In this document: piece after piece, positions 34,790-43,114 of the stretch | How the letters are laid out: each line of letters opens with the position of its first letter | Position numbering within the stretch: position 1 is the stretch's first letter | NCBI RefSeq assembly: GCF_022808175.1 | Contig: NZ_JALGBX010000023.1 | Coordinates: 101,792 to 165,791, forward strand | DNA from: Streptomyces sp. AP-93 | GTDB lineage: Bacteria; Actinomycetota; Actinomycetes; Streptomycetales; Streptomycetaceae | Length of the DNA: 64,000 nt | Direction: 5' to 3' | Position numbers and translations under genes: made by a program | The notes under the pieces: model-generated | The model's input: only the letters and a program-made list of their open reading frames with translations | Told to the model about the DNA's origin: nothing | Database searches by the model: none

Positions 34790-35806
34790 ATGAGCACCTC
34801 CACTCAGCGTCGCCGGCCGGGCCGGATCGCAGCGGCCGTTCTGACCGCAGCCATGGCCCTCTCGCTGGCCGCCTGCGGCGGCAGCAGCGACGACAAGAAG
34901 CCGGCCGCCGAGTTGTCGAAGTCTGCCGCCGCCGAGTCGGCCGGCTTCCCGCGCACCATCACCCACGACAAGGGCAAGACCGAGATCAAGGCCAAGCCCA
35001 AGCGCGTGGTGGCGCTGGACAACAGCCTGGTCGAGGCGATCGTCGCGCTCGACACGCCGCTGGTCGGCGGTATCGGATCATACCGTGACCAGAAGGGCTT
35101 CCCGCCCTACCTCGGTGACGCGGTGAAGGAAACGAAGGACGTCGGCCCGCTCGACAACCCCAACCTCGAGGCGATCGCGGCCCTCAAGCCGGACCTCATC
35201 GTCTCGGCGACGGTCCGTCACGCCGACTTCTACGACCGGCTGAGCCAGATCGCGCCGACCGTGTTCGTCAAGACCACCGGCCCGATCTGGAAGGAGAACA
35301 TCACCTTCCTCGGCCAGGCGCTGGGCCAGGAGGAGAAGGCCACGGCCAAGCTGACGGCCTACCAGACCCGTGCCAAGGAGATCGGCGACGCGATCAACGC
35401 CAAAGGTGGCGGCGTCAACGGCAAGCCCACCTTCGCGGTCGTCCGCTTCGTCGACGGTCCGACGCGCATCTACCTGCCCAAGACCTTCAGCGGCATCATC
35501 CTGACCGACATGGGCCTGACGCGGCCGGAGAACCAGCGTGACGAGGTGAAGTTCAACATCGAGATCAGCGAAGAGCAGATCCAGCAGGCCGATGCGGACC
35601 ACATCTTCATGACCAGCTTCTCGGGCGGCGAGGAGCGCAAGAAGAAGTTCGTCGCCAACCCGCTGTGGCAGCGACTGAACGCGGTCCAGAAGAACCAAGT
35701 CCACGAGGTGGACGACTCGATCTGGATGACCTCGGTCTCCCTCCAGGGTGCGGACGTTGTGCTCGACGACCTGGCGAAGGCCTTCCAGGTGGACCCCGCC
35801 AAGTAG
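34790..35806 (+). CDS. Fe-siderophore substrate-binding lipoprotein (FecB/FepB-like)
   Basis: 338 residues with a lipobox at LSLAACGG (Cys about residue 29). The mature part has the class III binding-protein patterns KRVVALDNSLVEAIVALDTP, NLEAIAALKPDLIV, a long middle helix, and MTSVSLQGADVVLDDLAK at the end. It captures Fe-siderophores outside the membrane and delivers them to the FecCD-type permeases encoded divergently. A very strong hairpin follows the stop. Confidence 0.92.
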   Translation: MSTSTQRRRPGRIAAAVLTAAMALSLAACGGSSDDKKPAAELSKSAAAESAGFPRTITHDKGKTEIKAKPKRVVALDNSLVEAIVALDTPLVGGIGSYRDQKGFPPYLGDAVKETKDVGPLDNPNLEAIAALKPDLIVSATVRHADFYDRLSQIAPTVFVKTTGPIWKENITFLGQALGQEEKATAKLTAYQTRAKEIGDAINAKGGGVNGKPTFAVVRFVDGPTRIYLPKTFSGIILTDMGLTRPENQRDEVKFNIEISEEQIQQADADHIFMTSFSGGEERKKKFVANPLWQRLNAVQKNQVHEVDDSIWMTSVSLQGADVVLDDLAKAFQVDPAK

Positions 35807-35826
35807 GCATCACCGCCTACCCGACG

Positions 35827-35873
35827 GGCCGGCCCCGGCTGCGTACTGATGAAGTACGCAGCCGGGGCCGGCC
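35827..35873 (+). terminator. perfect 21-base-pair hairpin terminator
   Basis: GGCCGGCCCCGGCTGCGTACT (35827-35847) pairs completely with 35853-35873 around a GATGA loop, followed by TTTGG. The long perfect stem should stop transcription in both directions, insulating the binding-protein gene from the reductase gene. Confidence 0.85.
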
Positions 35874-35914
35874 TTTGGTGTGTACGAGTGTGTACGGGGG
35901 AGAGCGGCGGGACT

Positions 35915-35965
35915 CGCTCAGCCCTCGCCCCCGCTCAGTCCTTCGCCCCCGCTCAGTCCTCGCCC
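35915..35965. repeat. imperfect 16-18-base tandem repeat at the end of the reductase gene
   Basis: Three copies of CCGCTCAGTCCTTCGCCC-like units (35915-35930, 35931-35948, 35949-35965). Each carries a TGA on the minus strand, so the stop codon of the reductase gene lies in the repeat and expansion would not lengthen the protein much. Confidence 0.7.
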
Positions 35966-36825
35966 TCGATCCGGCGCAGCCGCTCCGCATCGCAGGTACG
36001 GGGACAGGTCGTACAGGGCAGGGCCCCGTCCAGGGTGTAGTACATGCAGCAGCCGAGCCGGGTGCGGGTCGGGTGCAGATGCCCGGCGCGGTCCGCGAGC
36101 CGCCTGAAGTCGGCGCCGCCGGGGAAGGGCGCCATGGCGGTCGGGAGCAGCTCGGTCGCCTCGCGCACCGCGTGGTCCTCGCAGCCGAGGGCGCGCCCGA
36201 GGTACCAGATCCCGGAGAGCAGGTCGTCGGCGACCATGCCCCACAGGGCCCGGCCCCCGCGCCGGACCCGAGGCCCGATGGTGGCCAGCAGCGACCGTAC
36301 GTGATCGGCGACGGCCGCCCGCAACTCGGCGCGCAGCGCCTCCTCGTCGGCCACCACCCGGGCGCCCGGCAGGTGCGCCGCCGGATCCCCGGGCAGGCAC
36401 GCGAATCCGGCCCCCGGAACAATCTCGAACGAGCCCGTCGAAAGGTCCACGCGCACCTCGCTCGGGCGGATGCGCGGTACGCGCCGCTCCAGGTACCAGA
36501 CGCCGCTCATCAGCAGGCTGACGGACCAGAGGTAGTCGTGCAGCGCGCGCGACGCGGCAACATCGGGGCGCGGATCGTGCCCGTGCCCCGCCCGGATGCG
36601 GGCGGCCTCGGCAGCGACGAAACCGTCCAGGGCCTGCCGGCTCCCGGCCGGTTCCGCCAGTTCGGCGCCGTTGACCCACTGTCCGGGCTGGTCGGCGACG
36701 GCGGTGGCCACCCGAACGTCCAGCGCCTCGCACGCGGCCGCCAATCGACCGTAGGTCCGCGCGAGCGCGGCGGCGGCGTCCAGTGCGGGACGCTCGCGCG
36801 ACGCGAGGCGCGGGGCCGTGATCAT
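35953..36825 (-). CDS. (2Fe-2S) FhuF-like ferric-siderophore reductase
   Basis: 290 residues. The end has the FhuF-type cluster motif CC-x10-C-x2-C (LGCCMYYTLDGALPCTTCPRTC), which binds a 2Fe-2S centre for reducing Fe(III)-siderophores in the cytoplasm; the helical body (WSVSLLMSGVWYLER, DDLLSGIWYLGRAL) is typical of Streptomyces members. The ATG at 36825 is chosen because an upstream TTG (36876) would fall inside an iron box. It probably releases iron imported by the adjacent Fec system. Confidence 0.85.
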   Translation of the reverse strand: MITAPRLASRERPALDAAAALARTYGRLAAACEALDVRVATAVADQPGQWVNGAELAEPAGSRQALDGFVAAEAARIRAGHGHDPRPDVAASRALHDYLWSVSLLMSGVWYLERRVPRIRPSEVRVDLSTGSFEIVPGAGFACLPGDPAAHLPGARVVADEEALRAELRAAVADHVRSLLATIGPRVRRGGRALWGMVADDLLSGIWYLGRALGCEDHAVREATELLPTAMAPFPGGADFRRLADRAGHLHPTRTRLGCCMYYTLDGALPCTTCPRTCDAERLRRIEGED

Positions 36826-36868
36826 CGGTTCTCGATCATGTGCTGCACGGAAACTCCGATACGGGAGA

Positions 36869-36887
36869 GTAGGCAAGCCTTACCTTA
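36869..36887. promoter_or_regulatory. iron box upstream of the FhuF-like gene
   Basis: GTAGGCAAGCCTTACCTTA matches about 13 of 19 positions of the iron box and shares the core GGCAAGCCTTACCT with the box at 34738. Confidence 0.7.
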
Positions 36888-37074
36888 ACCCAATGATCCA
36901 TGATCACGACCGCACGCCAGGCCTCCCGCCTCAAAGGGGAGTTGAGGCTAAGGGCTGACTACCAAAGCCGCCTTCCGCCGGCGGTTGAGCAGCTCCGTCG
37001 GCACCGAAGCGTGCCGAAACCAGCCCCCCTCGCACTCCTCATCGCGGCCGGGGCCGTACCCGCGCTCGCGGGCG

Positions 37075-37455
37075 TCATCCGGCGGAACTCGGGGTCACGG
37101 CGAACTGGCCGCGGACGCCCTTGCCAACCATGCCGGGCTTGCACGCGGTGATGCAGGAGCCGGCCTCGGCGACCTTGACGGTCATGCTGCGGGAGGTGCC
37201 GGGGCCAATGCCCTCAACTTCGCTGACCACCTTGCCCTGCGGGCTGTAGAGGTAGAACTCGGTGATCTTGTCGCCTTCGTTGGTGACCTCGAAGGTGATC
37301 GACCCGGCCGGCGCGGAGGTCCGGGAGAGCTCACAGGCATCGCCTCCGGCGCGGACGGCGATGACTCCGGGGGTGCGAGGGGTCTGGGCGGGCGCGCAGT
37401 CCAGGCCGAAGAGCAGCGCGCTTGTCCACATGTCGACCCTCACCGCGACCGCCAC
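37075..37455 (-). pseudogene. EfeO-type cupredoxin domain, truncated or stand-alone
   Basis: About 100 residues match the N-terminal cupredoxin domain of EfeO iron-uptake proteins: GDACELSRTSAPAGSITFEV, KITEFYLYSPQGKVV, ACKPGMVGKGVRGQFAV. The M75 peptidase-like domain of EfeO is absent and a stop follows directly. The N-terminus lacks a clear signal peptide (it reads MWTSALLFGLDCAP). I favour a remnant of an EfeO gene, although a small free cupredoxin cannot be excluded. Confidence 0.6.
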
Positions 37456-37579
37456 GGCCCACGTGAGGCGCGTGACGGTTCTTCAACTTCCTTTCACAAG
37501 TGGAACTATCGCTTCCAGCGCCCGAATTGTGACGATGTTCGCATCGCGAGACGGCTTGACGAACACCCACAGGAACCTC

Positions 37580-37598
37580 TTAGGTACGCCTTACCTAA
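37580..37598. promoter_or_regulatory. strong iron box upstream of the P19-like lipoprotein gene
   Basis: TTAGGTACGCCTTACCTAA matches 15 of 19 positions of the Streptomyces iron box, the best in the window. It ends 23 bases before the ATG of the lipoprotein gene. Confidence 0.8.
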
Positions 37599-37621
37599 CT
37601 TTCACCTGAGGGATTTCAGCC

Positions 37622-38197
37622 ATGCCGATACCTGCCCTGTCCTCACTCCTCCTCGCCGCCCCGCTGGCGCTCGCTCTGACGGCCTGCGGTACCGCCCCCG
37701 CCGGGGTCGCGCACCAGCACACCGTCCTCGAGGCGGAGATCGCCGCCAACGGCGGGGAGACCAAGGTCGGGGAGTACCGCGTCGGCTACATCGTCGAGGC
37801 GGCCGAGCCGTGGTTCCAGGCGGAGCAGGGCGGCCAGGGCGGACACTCCGGGCACGGCAAGCTGGTCAACCGCGAGCCGGCCAAGGACGAGACGCACCAC
37901 ATCGAGATCATCCCGATGGAGGCCGCCACCGGCCGCATCGTCCCGAACGTGCCGATCCGCCTCGAAGTCGTCGACGCCCAGGGCCAGGTCGTCCAGGCGC
38001 AGGACCTGAACTTCTACCACGCCGAGTTCTTCCACTACGCCAACAACTTCTCGATCCCCACCGCCGGGAAGTACACCCTGCGCGCCACCCTCCAGCCGCC
38101 GACCTTCCTGCGGCACGGTGCCAGCGGTGAGACGCCCGCCCTGAGCGAGCCCGTAACCGCCACCTTCACAGGCGTGGAACTGAAGAACGAGAGCTGA
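37622..38197 (+). CDS. P19/Tp34-like iron-binding lipoprotein
   Basis: 191 residues with a lipobox at ALTACG (Cys about residue 21). The mature protein is beta-rich and rich in His/Met: AHQHTVLEAEI near the start, GGHSGHGK in a loop, THHIEIIPMEAATGRIVPNV in the middle, NFYHAEFFHYANNF late. These fit the P19/Tp34 family of periplasmic iron-binding proteins that work with FTR1- or FetM-type systems, but no such permease is present. The iron box just upstream and the membrane-protein gene 3 bases downstream point to a role in iron uptake with that partner. Confidence 0.65.
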   Translation: MPIPALSSLLLAAPLALALTACGTAPAGVAHQHTVLEAEIAANGGETKVGEYRVGYIVEAAEPWFQAEQGGQGGHSGHGKLVNREPAKDETHHIEIIPMEAATGRIVPNVPIRLEVVDAQGQVVQAQDLNFYHAEFFHYANNFSIPTAGKYTLRATLQPPTFLRHGASGETPALSEPVTATFTGVELKNES

Positions 38198-38200
38198 CCG

Positions 38201-38794
38201 GTGGCCCTCATCACGGAAAGACCCCTGGTCACCGCCGCTCCGGCCCCGCTGCCCACCGTCGGCGAACCGGAGCGGACCACTCCCCTGTGGGTCCTCGTCT
38301 CCCTCGGCGTGCTCAGCTCCGGAATCATCGCCGGCGCCTGCTGGATGTCCGGCCACGTCCACCCCGACACCACCCTCCAGACCGTGGCCCGGTTCTTCCA
38401 CGTGGCCGCCCTGATCATCGGCCTCGGCGCCGTCCTCGCCGTCGACTGGTTCGGCATCCTGTGGCTGCTCGGCAAGCGCCGCCTGTCCGACATCACCGGC
38501 ACCGCCTGCGCCCTCCAGATCCCCATCTGGCTCGGCATGGCCGGCCTCGTCGTCACCGGCCTGTTCCTGCGCCCGAACCTCGGCTCGCCCCTGACCCTGG
38601 TCAAGCTCGGCCTCGTACTCGCCGTGACCGTCAACGGCCTGTACGCCCACTGGCTCGGCCAGCGCCTGGACCGGTACGGGGACGACGCACCGATGCCCCG
38701 CCACCTGATGGTGCAGTCGGGCCTGGCCGCCACCGTCAGCCAGACCGGCTGGTGGGGCGCCACCCTCATCGGCTTCCTCAACAGCCAGTCCTGA
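38201..38794 (+). CDS. iron-regulated membrane protein, unknown family
   Basis: 197 residues from a GTG 3 bases after the lipoprotein stop, so co-transcribed. About four to five membrane segments (around 28-48, 62-90, 100-122, 128-145 and possibly 168-188). His and Trp occur at helix ends (GHVHPDTT, FFHVAALI, YAHWLG). It shows no similarity I recognise to FTR1, FetM or ZIP transporters. Because of its coupling to an iron-boxed metal-binding lipoprotein, I infer a membrane component of an iron uptake or redox unit. Confidence 0.6.
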   Translation: MALITERPLVTAAPAPLPTVGEPERTTPLWVLVSLGVLSSGIIAGACWMSGHVHPDTTLQTVARFFHVAALIIGLGAVLAVDWFGILWLLGKRRLSDITGTACALQIPIWLGMAGLVVTGLFLRPNLGSPLTLVKLGLVLAVTVNGLYAHWLGQRLDRYGDDAPMPRHLMVQSGLAATVSQTGWWGATLIGFLNSQS

Positions 38795-39301
38795 CCAGAC
38801 GCAACGCACGCCCACAGGTCGCCTGCCGCCCAACCCGACGCCAACCGATCGTCAGGGCCTCGGTCGCCGCTCCACGAGGATGCAAAACCCAAGATCAGGA
38901 GCGTGCGCCCACACGGCATGGCTCCACCCAGCCCCCTTCCCCAGGTCGCCCCCTGGGGACGTAGGGCCCGTGGTTCTTGGCCGTGTGCGGTGAGCACACG
39001 TCGAGGAGGAAATACACAGGCCGATGCTGCCTTGGAGCACGCTATTCGGCGAGTTGCGATACCCGATTGCACCATCGGAGCGGGGAGTGCCCCAGCGTGC
39101 AAAGACACCGGTGGTCCTCCGGGTGACATCCACCGGCATCGGCCGGGGCGACCAGTCAGTCGGTTCAAGGCATGGGCAAGCACATCAATACGACCCGACG
39201 CGTTAGGAACTCGTGAGGACAAAGCCTCCAGCATGTCCTGAGGCCTCACACATAAGGGGCCCGTCTGACGGGAGCCGGCCTCAACATCCCAGACCCACCC
39301 T
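38795..39301. other. 507-base gap without a recognisable gene
   Basis: Codon usage becomes irregular and GC lower here than in the flanking genes; open frames exist on both strands, but none has a ribosome binding site or familiar motifs. It looks like decayed coding sequence or the edge of an acquired segment. Confidence 0.4.
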
Positions 39302-39601
39302 TTACTTGTGCCCGTCAGTGCGCCGAACACGCTCTACGCGTCGTTCGTTGAGCCACTGCTCGACAGCAGCGTCGGTGTGGCGTTCCGACGTGATGTCACT
39401 CAGGATGCGGCCACGATCAGGGTGGGCACTGACTCTCACTGCTTCGACGGCAGCTGTGATACCTCCAGTGAGCAGGTGGTAGAGGTTGTAGCCGAGAGCC
39501 GTGTCAAAGCTGATGTTCTTGGCGGGCCAGTGCAGCCATAGATCCTCCACCTGCCTGTGCTCGGCAACCAGGAAGCCGGCCAGCGTCAAGTCCGAGGCCA
39601 C
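39302..39601 (-). CDS. small hypothetical protein
   Basis: 99 residues from a GTG with GGGGA close upstream. It reads LAGFLVAEHRQVEDLWLHWP near the start and ends in a charged tail. It is predicted soluble and helical, with no recognised family. Codon usage is less GC-biased than its neighbours, so it may be acquired or a remnant. Confidence 0.4.
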   Translation of the reverse strand: MASDLTLAGFLVAEHRQVEDLWLHWPAKNISFDTALGYNLYHLLTGGITAAVEAVRVSAHPDRGRILSDITSERHTDAAVEQWLNERRVERVRRTDGHK

Positions 39602-39934
39602 TCCCCAGGGGACGACCTCTTGGTAGAACGTGCTGGCCCGGCGTGGCGGCGGCGCTGGATGGTCAGCCGGACCAGGCCCGCCTACGGCTCGTGCGGGAGG
39701 AGGACCGTGTCGCGCCAGGGGTCCGGCAAGTGCAAGAGACGGCCGGCCACGTGTACGAGCCTGCCGAGAACCCGACGGCGATCCGCATCTGGGCCCGAGC
39801 CACGATCGCTCCGTTCAGGTCGAAGCATCCGGCCTCCCTCACCAGCCATGGATCCTTTGCGCGCATCGGGAAGCCAGCCGTGTCGGCCGCAGCGCTCAAC
39901 GAATGGTCGCGGCCGACACGTGCGAAATACGGGT
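39602..39934. other. gap downstream of the beta-lactamase gene, nothing identified
   Basis: Open frames run on both strands, including one on the minus strand reading DPWLVREAGCFDLNGAIVAR, but I could not link any to a family and none has a clear start. It may be decayed coding sequence. Confidence 0.35.
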
Positions 39935-40876
39935 CTAGCTGAGTTCCGCCGCCAGCAATGCGGCGGTCTTGGCCACCAGCGGGTGGTCGGCCGGGGCGTC
40001 TTCCTCGTGTTTAGTCGTCAGAACGGCCATCACGATCGGTGCGTTGTCCGGCGGCCAGGTGATGCCCGCGTTGTTGTTGCCCCCGTACTTCCCGCCGCCC
40101 GTCTTGTCGGCGAGAATCCAGTCGGCGGGGAGGCCTGCACGGAATCTGTCGCCGCTGGTCGTGTTGGCGAGCAGCCAGCCGGTGAGCCGTTCCCGGTCTT
40201 GGGGTGTGAGTGCGTCACCGAGCGTGAGGCGCGCGTAGGTCCTGCCGATGGCGCGGGGGGTGGTGGTGTCGGTGACGCGCCACGGTTCTGCCGAGTTGAG
40301 TTCGGGCTCCCATCGATCGAGTCGGGTCCTGCCGTCCCCGATCGAGCGGCAGAAGCGGGTGATGGCGGCAGGTCCGCCCAGCTCGCGGAGCAGCAGGTTT
40401 CCCGCGGTGTTGTCGCTGTAGCAGATGGCTGCGTCGCACAGTTGGGCGACGGTCATGCCGGTTTCGAGGTTCTCGGCCTTGCCGGTTTCCGGGGAGTAAC
40501 CCGACCTCTTTACGTACTCTTCGGTGTACTGGATGCGCTTGGCCAGGAACTCGCCGTCGTGGTCGAGGTCGCGAAGCACGGCTGCGGCCGCGATCGTCTT
40601 GAACAGGGAGCACATCGGGAAGCGTTCGTCGGCCTGGTACGCCACCGTCCTGCCGGTGCGCATGTTGCGGGCGAAGACACCGAGGCGGGCGGAGTGCTGC
40701 TGCTCGAGCTCCCTCAGCCTCGAGGTGATGCCGTCCCCGGCGGGTAAGGCGTGTGCCGTTCCGCCGAGGGGCAGGGCGGCAGAGAGTGCCGCACCGGCAC
40801 CGAGAGCAAGTGTGGCGCGGCGGGATGGGCGTGGTCCTGTGGTGTGCAAGGCGTGTTCCCCTTCTGAGACGGTCAT
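39935..40876 (-). CDS. class A beta-lactamase, probably Tat-exported
   Basis: 313 residues. All class A motifs are present: S90-x2-K93 (CSLFKT), S154-D-N (YSDN), the omega-loop general base E190 in EPELN, and K258-T-G (DKTGGG). The signal peptide has twin arginines (PSRRATLALGAG) and an AHA-type cleavage site, suggesting Tat export, as known for some Streptomyces lactamases. It hydrolyses penicillins or early cephalosporins. No blaR/blaI pair is adjacent; a BlaI-like gene lies 1.8 kb away (42679). Confidence 0.93.
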   Translation of the reverse strand: MTVSEGEHALHTTGPRPSRRATLALGAGAALSAALPLGGTAHALPAGDGITSRLRELEQQHSARLGVFARNMRTGRTVAYQADERFPMCSLFKTIAAAAVLRDLDHDGEFLAKRIQYTEEYVKRSGYSPETGKAENLETGMTVAQLCDAAICYSDNTAGNLLLRELGGPAAITRFCRSIGDGRTRLDRWEPELNSAEPWRVTDTTTPRAIGRTYARLTLGDALTPQDRERLTGWLLANTTSGDRFRAGLPADWILADKTGGGKYGGNNNAGITWPPDNAPIVMAVLTTKHEEDAPADHPLVAKTAALLAAELS

Positions 40877-41028
40877 GACGTACGTCGACGCATGGTGCGG
40901 CCGGGATGGATTCGCTGTGGATGCGATGCCTAGCACCAGGCGCCCGACTACGTGGCTGCTGCCACCCTTGCCCGCGTCGTACGCACATGCATGAGTACCC
41001 ATACTCAGAGACCCCGCAGAAACGCGTT

Positions 41029-41404
41029 GGACGCGCTGCGGTCCCCGCTTCCGACCATCAAGACCCGAATGCGTGACGGACTGATCCGGCTGCGCGACTG
41101 CATGGGGGTGACCCGTCCCCCTGCTCCGGCCCGGCTCACCGCCATCCTGACGCGCAGGGCCGGACCTTTCGTCGTCGCCGCGAGCATCGCTGCCGCCGCT
41201 GCCTTCGTTGGCCTCGCCGCCTGACAGCACCAGCAGACCGAGCAAACCCGCGCCCAGGTTCAGCGCGCCGACCAGCAGGCCCTGGACGTGGCCGCCGTCA
41301 TGGCCGCCCCCGACGCCCGCACCGTGCACGGACGTACCACCACCGGAGCCACTACGACCGTGATCGGCGAATCTCACGGAGGGCATGGACGTCGTAGCGT
41401 GTGA
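41029..41404 (+). pseudogene. fused remnants of an ECF sigma factor (SigK-like) and anti-sigma factor (RskA-like)
   Basis: In one frame, LPTIKTRMRDGLIRLRDCMG is the region 4 end of a SigK-type ECF sigma factor. It runs on into the membrane segment AGPFVVAASIAAAAAFVGLA, a TGA at 41222-41224 where Trp would be expected, and then QHQQTEQTRAQVQRADQQAL and VMAAPDARTVHGRTT of an RskA-type anti-sigma factor. Most of both proteins is gone and the frame contains a stop, so this is the debris of a sigK-rskA operon. Confidence 0.75.
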
Positions 41405-41477
41405 AGTGCTCCGCGACGCGGATCAGCCTGGGCGCGCTCAGAGCAGACGCATTCCACGCACCGGGCCGCAGGTTCAA

Positions 41478-41825
41478 TTCCCACCGAGGGCACTGCCCGC
41501 CCTCTCGAACAAGCGCAAGCCGTTGCCCGGCGTGAACCAGGACGCCGACCCGGAGGGCGAGCTGTACGGCGCCACCGTCTGCCTGACCGGCAAGCTGACC
41601 TCCATGACCCGCGACGAGGCGTTCCAGAAGCTCGCTGATGTCGGGGCCCGGCCGGCGGAGAACGTCACCAAGAAGACGGACGTCCTCGTGTCCGCGTCGC
41701 AGACGCAGCTCAAGCCCGGCGACGTCCTGAGCGGGAAGGCCAAGAAGGCGCAGAGCCTGCTCGAATCCGGGCAGAGCATAGAGGTCCTCGACGAGGACGA
41801 GTTCCTGCGCCGCCTCGGAAGCTGA
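41478..41825 (+). pseudogene. C-terminal BRCT domain of a lost exonuclease-like protein
   Basis: About 100 codons up to the stop encode a linker (NKRKPLPGVNQDADPEGELY) and a BRCT domain (TVCLTGKLTSMTRDEAFQKL, VTKKTDVLVSA, SGKAKKAQSLLESGQ). In Streptomyces this linker-BRCT pattern normally ends a DnaQ-like 3'-5' exonuclease. The exonuclease part and a start codon with a ribosome binding site are absent. The BRCT frame is intact, so a short product cannot be fully excluded. Confidence 0.65.
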
Positions 41826-41826
41826 C

Positions 41827-41862
41827 GCCTGACCGGCCTCGCTCTCGCGAGGCCGGTCAGGC
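41827..41862. terminator. perfect 16-base-pair bidirectional hairpin
   Basis: GCCTGACCGGCCTCGC (41827-41842) pairs fully with GCGAGGCCGGTCAGGC (41847-41862) around TCTC, just after the BRCT stop and between convergent genes. It can serve both that unit and terD. Confidence 0.8.
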
Positions 41863-41932
41863 CACCGATTCGGATCGAGATGCCGTCGGCGGGCCGGAGC
41901 GGGCCTGCGGCCCGGCCGGTCTCAGCCGTCCG

Positions 41933-42502
41933 TCAGACGCCGAAGTCGGCGACGATTCCGGTCAGGCCGGAGGCGTAGCCCTGGCCGACGGCGCGGAACT
42001 TCCACTCGTCGCCGTTGCGGTAGAGCTCGCCGAAGATCATCGCGGTCTCGGTGGCCGCATCCTCGGAGAGGTCGTAGCGGGCGAGTTCGGCGCCGCCGGC
42101 CTGGTTGACGACGCGGATGAAGGCGTTGCGGACCTGGCCGAAGCTGTGGCCGCGGGTCTCCGCGTCGTGGATGGAGACCGGGAAGACGATCTTCTGGATG
42201 TCCGCCGGGACGGCGGCCAGGTCGACCTTGACGACCTCGTCGTCGCCCTCGCCCTCACCGGTGAGGTTGTCGCCGGTGTGCTCGACGGAGCCGTCGGGGC
42301 TCTTGAGGTTGTTGTAGAAGACGAAGTGCCCGCTGGAGGGCACCTTGCCGGACTCCCCCACCAGCAGGGCGCTGGCGTCGAGGTCGTAGTCGGTGCCGGT
42401 GGTCGTGCGGACGTCCCAGCCCAGGCCGACCAGTACCGCGGTCAGGCCCGGCGCCTCCTTGCTCAGCGAGACATTGCCGCCCTTGGACAGGCTCACACCC
42501 AT
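41933..42502 (-). CDS. TerD family protein
   Basis: 189 residues. Family motifs are MGVSLSKGGNVSLSKE, LVGLGWD, DYDLDASALLV (Ca-binding Asp residues), GDNLTGEGEGDDE and FGQVRNAFIRVV. TerD proteins bind calcium and belong to stress-response systems including tellurite resistance and, in Streptomyces, differentiation. GAGGGATGCG precedes the ATG. No other ter genes are adjacent. Confidence 0.95.
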   Translation of the reverse strand: MGVSLSKGGNVSLSKEAPGLTAVLVGLGWDVRTTTGTDYDLDASALLVGESGKVPSSGHFVFYNNLKSPDGSVEHTGDNLTGEGEGDDEVVKVDLAAVPADIQKIVFPVSIHDAETRGHSFGQVRNAFIRVVNQAGGAELARYDLSEDAATETAMIFGELYRNGDEWKFRAVGQGYASGLTGIVADFGV

Positions 42503-42678
42503 GTCGCATCCCTCTCGTGGCCGAAGCCGGGTAGCCGAGTAGCAGAAACAGAGAACTACATTAATGTAGAAATTGGGCTGGGTCGCGAGGCACGGCCGTA
42601 CTCCGCCGTGGACCCACATCCGTACGATGAACCGCCCCCGTGGAGGTAGACGGGGCTGGGCCGCGGGAGGTTGACGGC

Positions 42679-43110
42679 ATGACGGACCAGATCGAGAGCG
42701 GCGCCGACGAGCCCTCCCGGCGCCGGGGGCAGGGCGAGCTGGAGGCGCAGGTGCTGGCCGCGCTGCACCGGGCTCCCGGGCCGGCCAACGCGGGCTGGGT
42801 CCAGGAGCACCTGGGAAGCGGACTCGCGTACACCACGGTGATGACCATCCTGACCCGGCTGCACGCAAAGGGCGCCGTCAGCCGCAAGCGCGCGGGCCGG
42901 TCCTTCGAGTGGACTCCCGTCGCGGACGAGGCCGGCCTCGCCGCGCTGCGCATGCGCAAGGTGCTGGACTCCGAGTCGGACCGGGAGGCCGTCCTGGCCA
43001 GCTTCGTCACCGCCCTGCCGCCCGGCGACGAGAGGGTGCTGCGGGACCTGCTGGTGCAGACGGCGGAGGAGGAGGGAGAAGGGGAAGGGGAAGGGGAAGG
43101 GGAGGGCTGA
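42679..43110 (+). CDS. BlaI/MecI/CopY-family transcriptional repressor
   Basis: 143 residues from an ATG with GGGAGG 8 bases upstream. A winged helix (GELEAQVLAALHRAPG, GLAYTTVMTILTRLHAKGAV, RKRAGRSFEWTPV) is followed by a dimerisation helix and an acidic Glu-Gly repeat tail. In intact systems the M56 peptidase encoded next to it senses a signal and cleaves the repressor; here the peptidase gene is broken, so repression may be constitutive or relieved some other way. Confidence 0.85.
   Translation: MTDQIESGADEPSRRRGQGELEAQVLAALHRAPGPANAGWVQEHLGSGLAYTTVMTILTRLHAKGAVSRKRAGRSFEWTPVADEAGLAALRMRKVLDSESDREAVLASFVTALPPGDERVLRDLLVQTAEEEGEGEGEGEGEG
43081..43104 (+). repeat. in-frame GGGGAA repeat (Gly-Glu tail)
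   Basis: Three perfect GGGGAA hexamers and a final GGGGAG encode the alternating Gly-Glu C-terminus of the BlaI-like repressor. Confidence 0.85.
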
Positions 43111-43114
43111 CGCC

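Noticed and set aside
39643..39942. 99-codon + strand frame and opposing minus-strand frame downstream of the beta-lactamase
   Set aside because: No ribosome binding site, no family, and competing frames of equal quality on both strands.
41472..41490. GGTTCAATTCCCACC, reminiscent of a tRNA T-arm, possible attachment site
   Set aside because: The flanking bases do not form the T-stem or acceptor stem and no D- or anticodon arm lies upstream.
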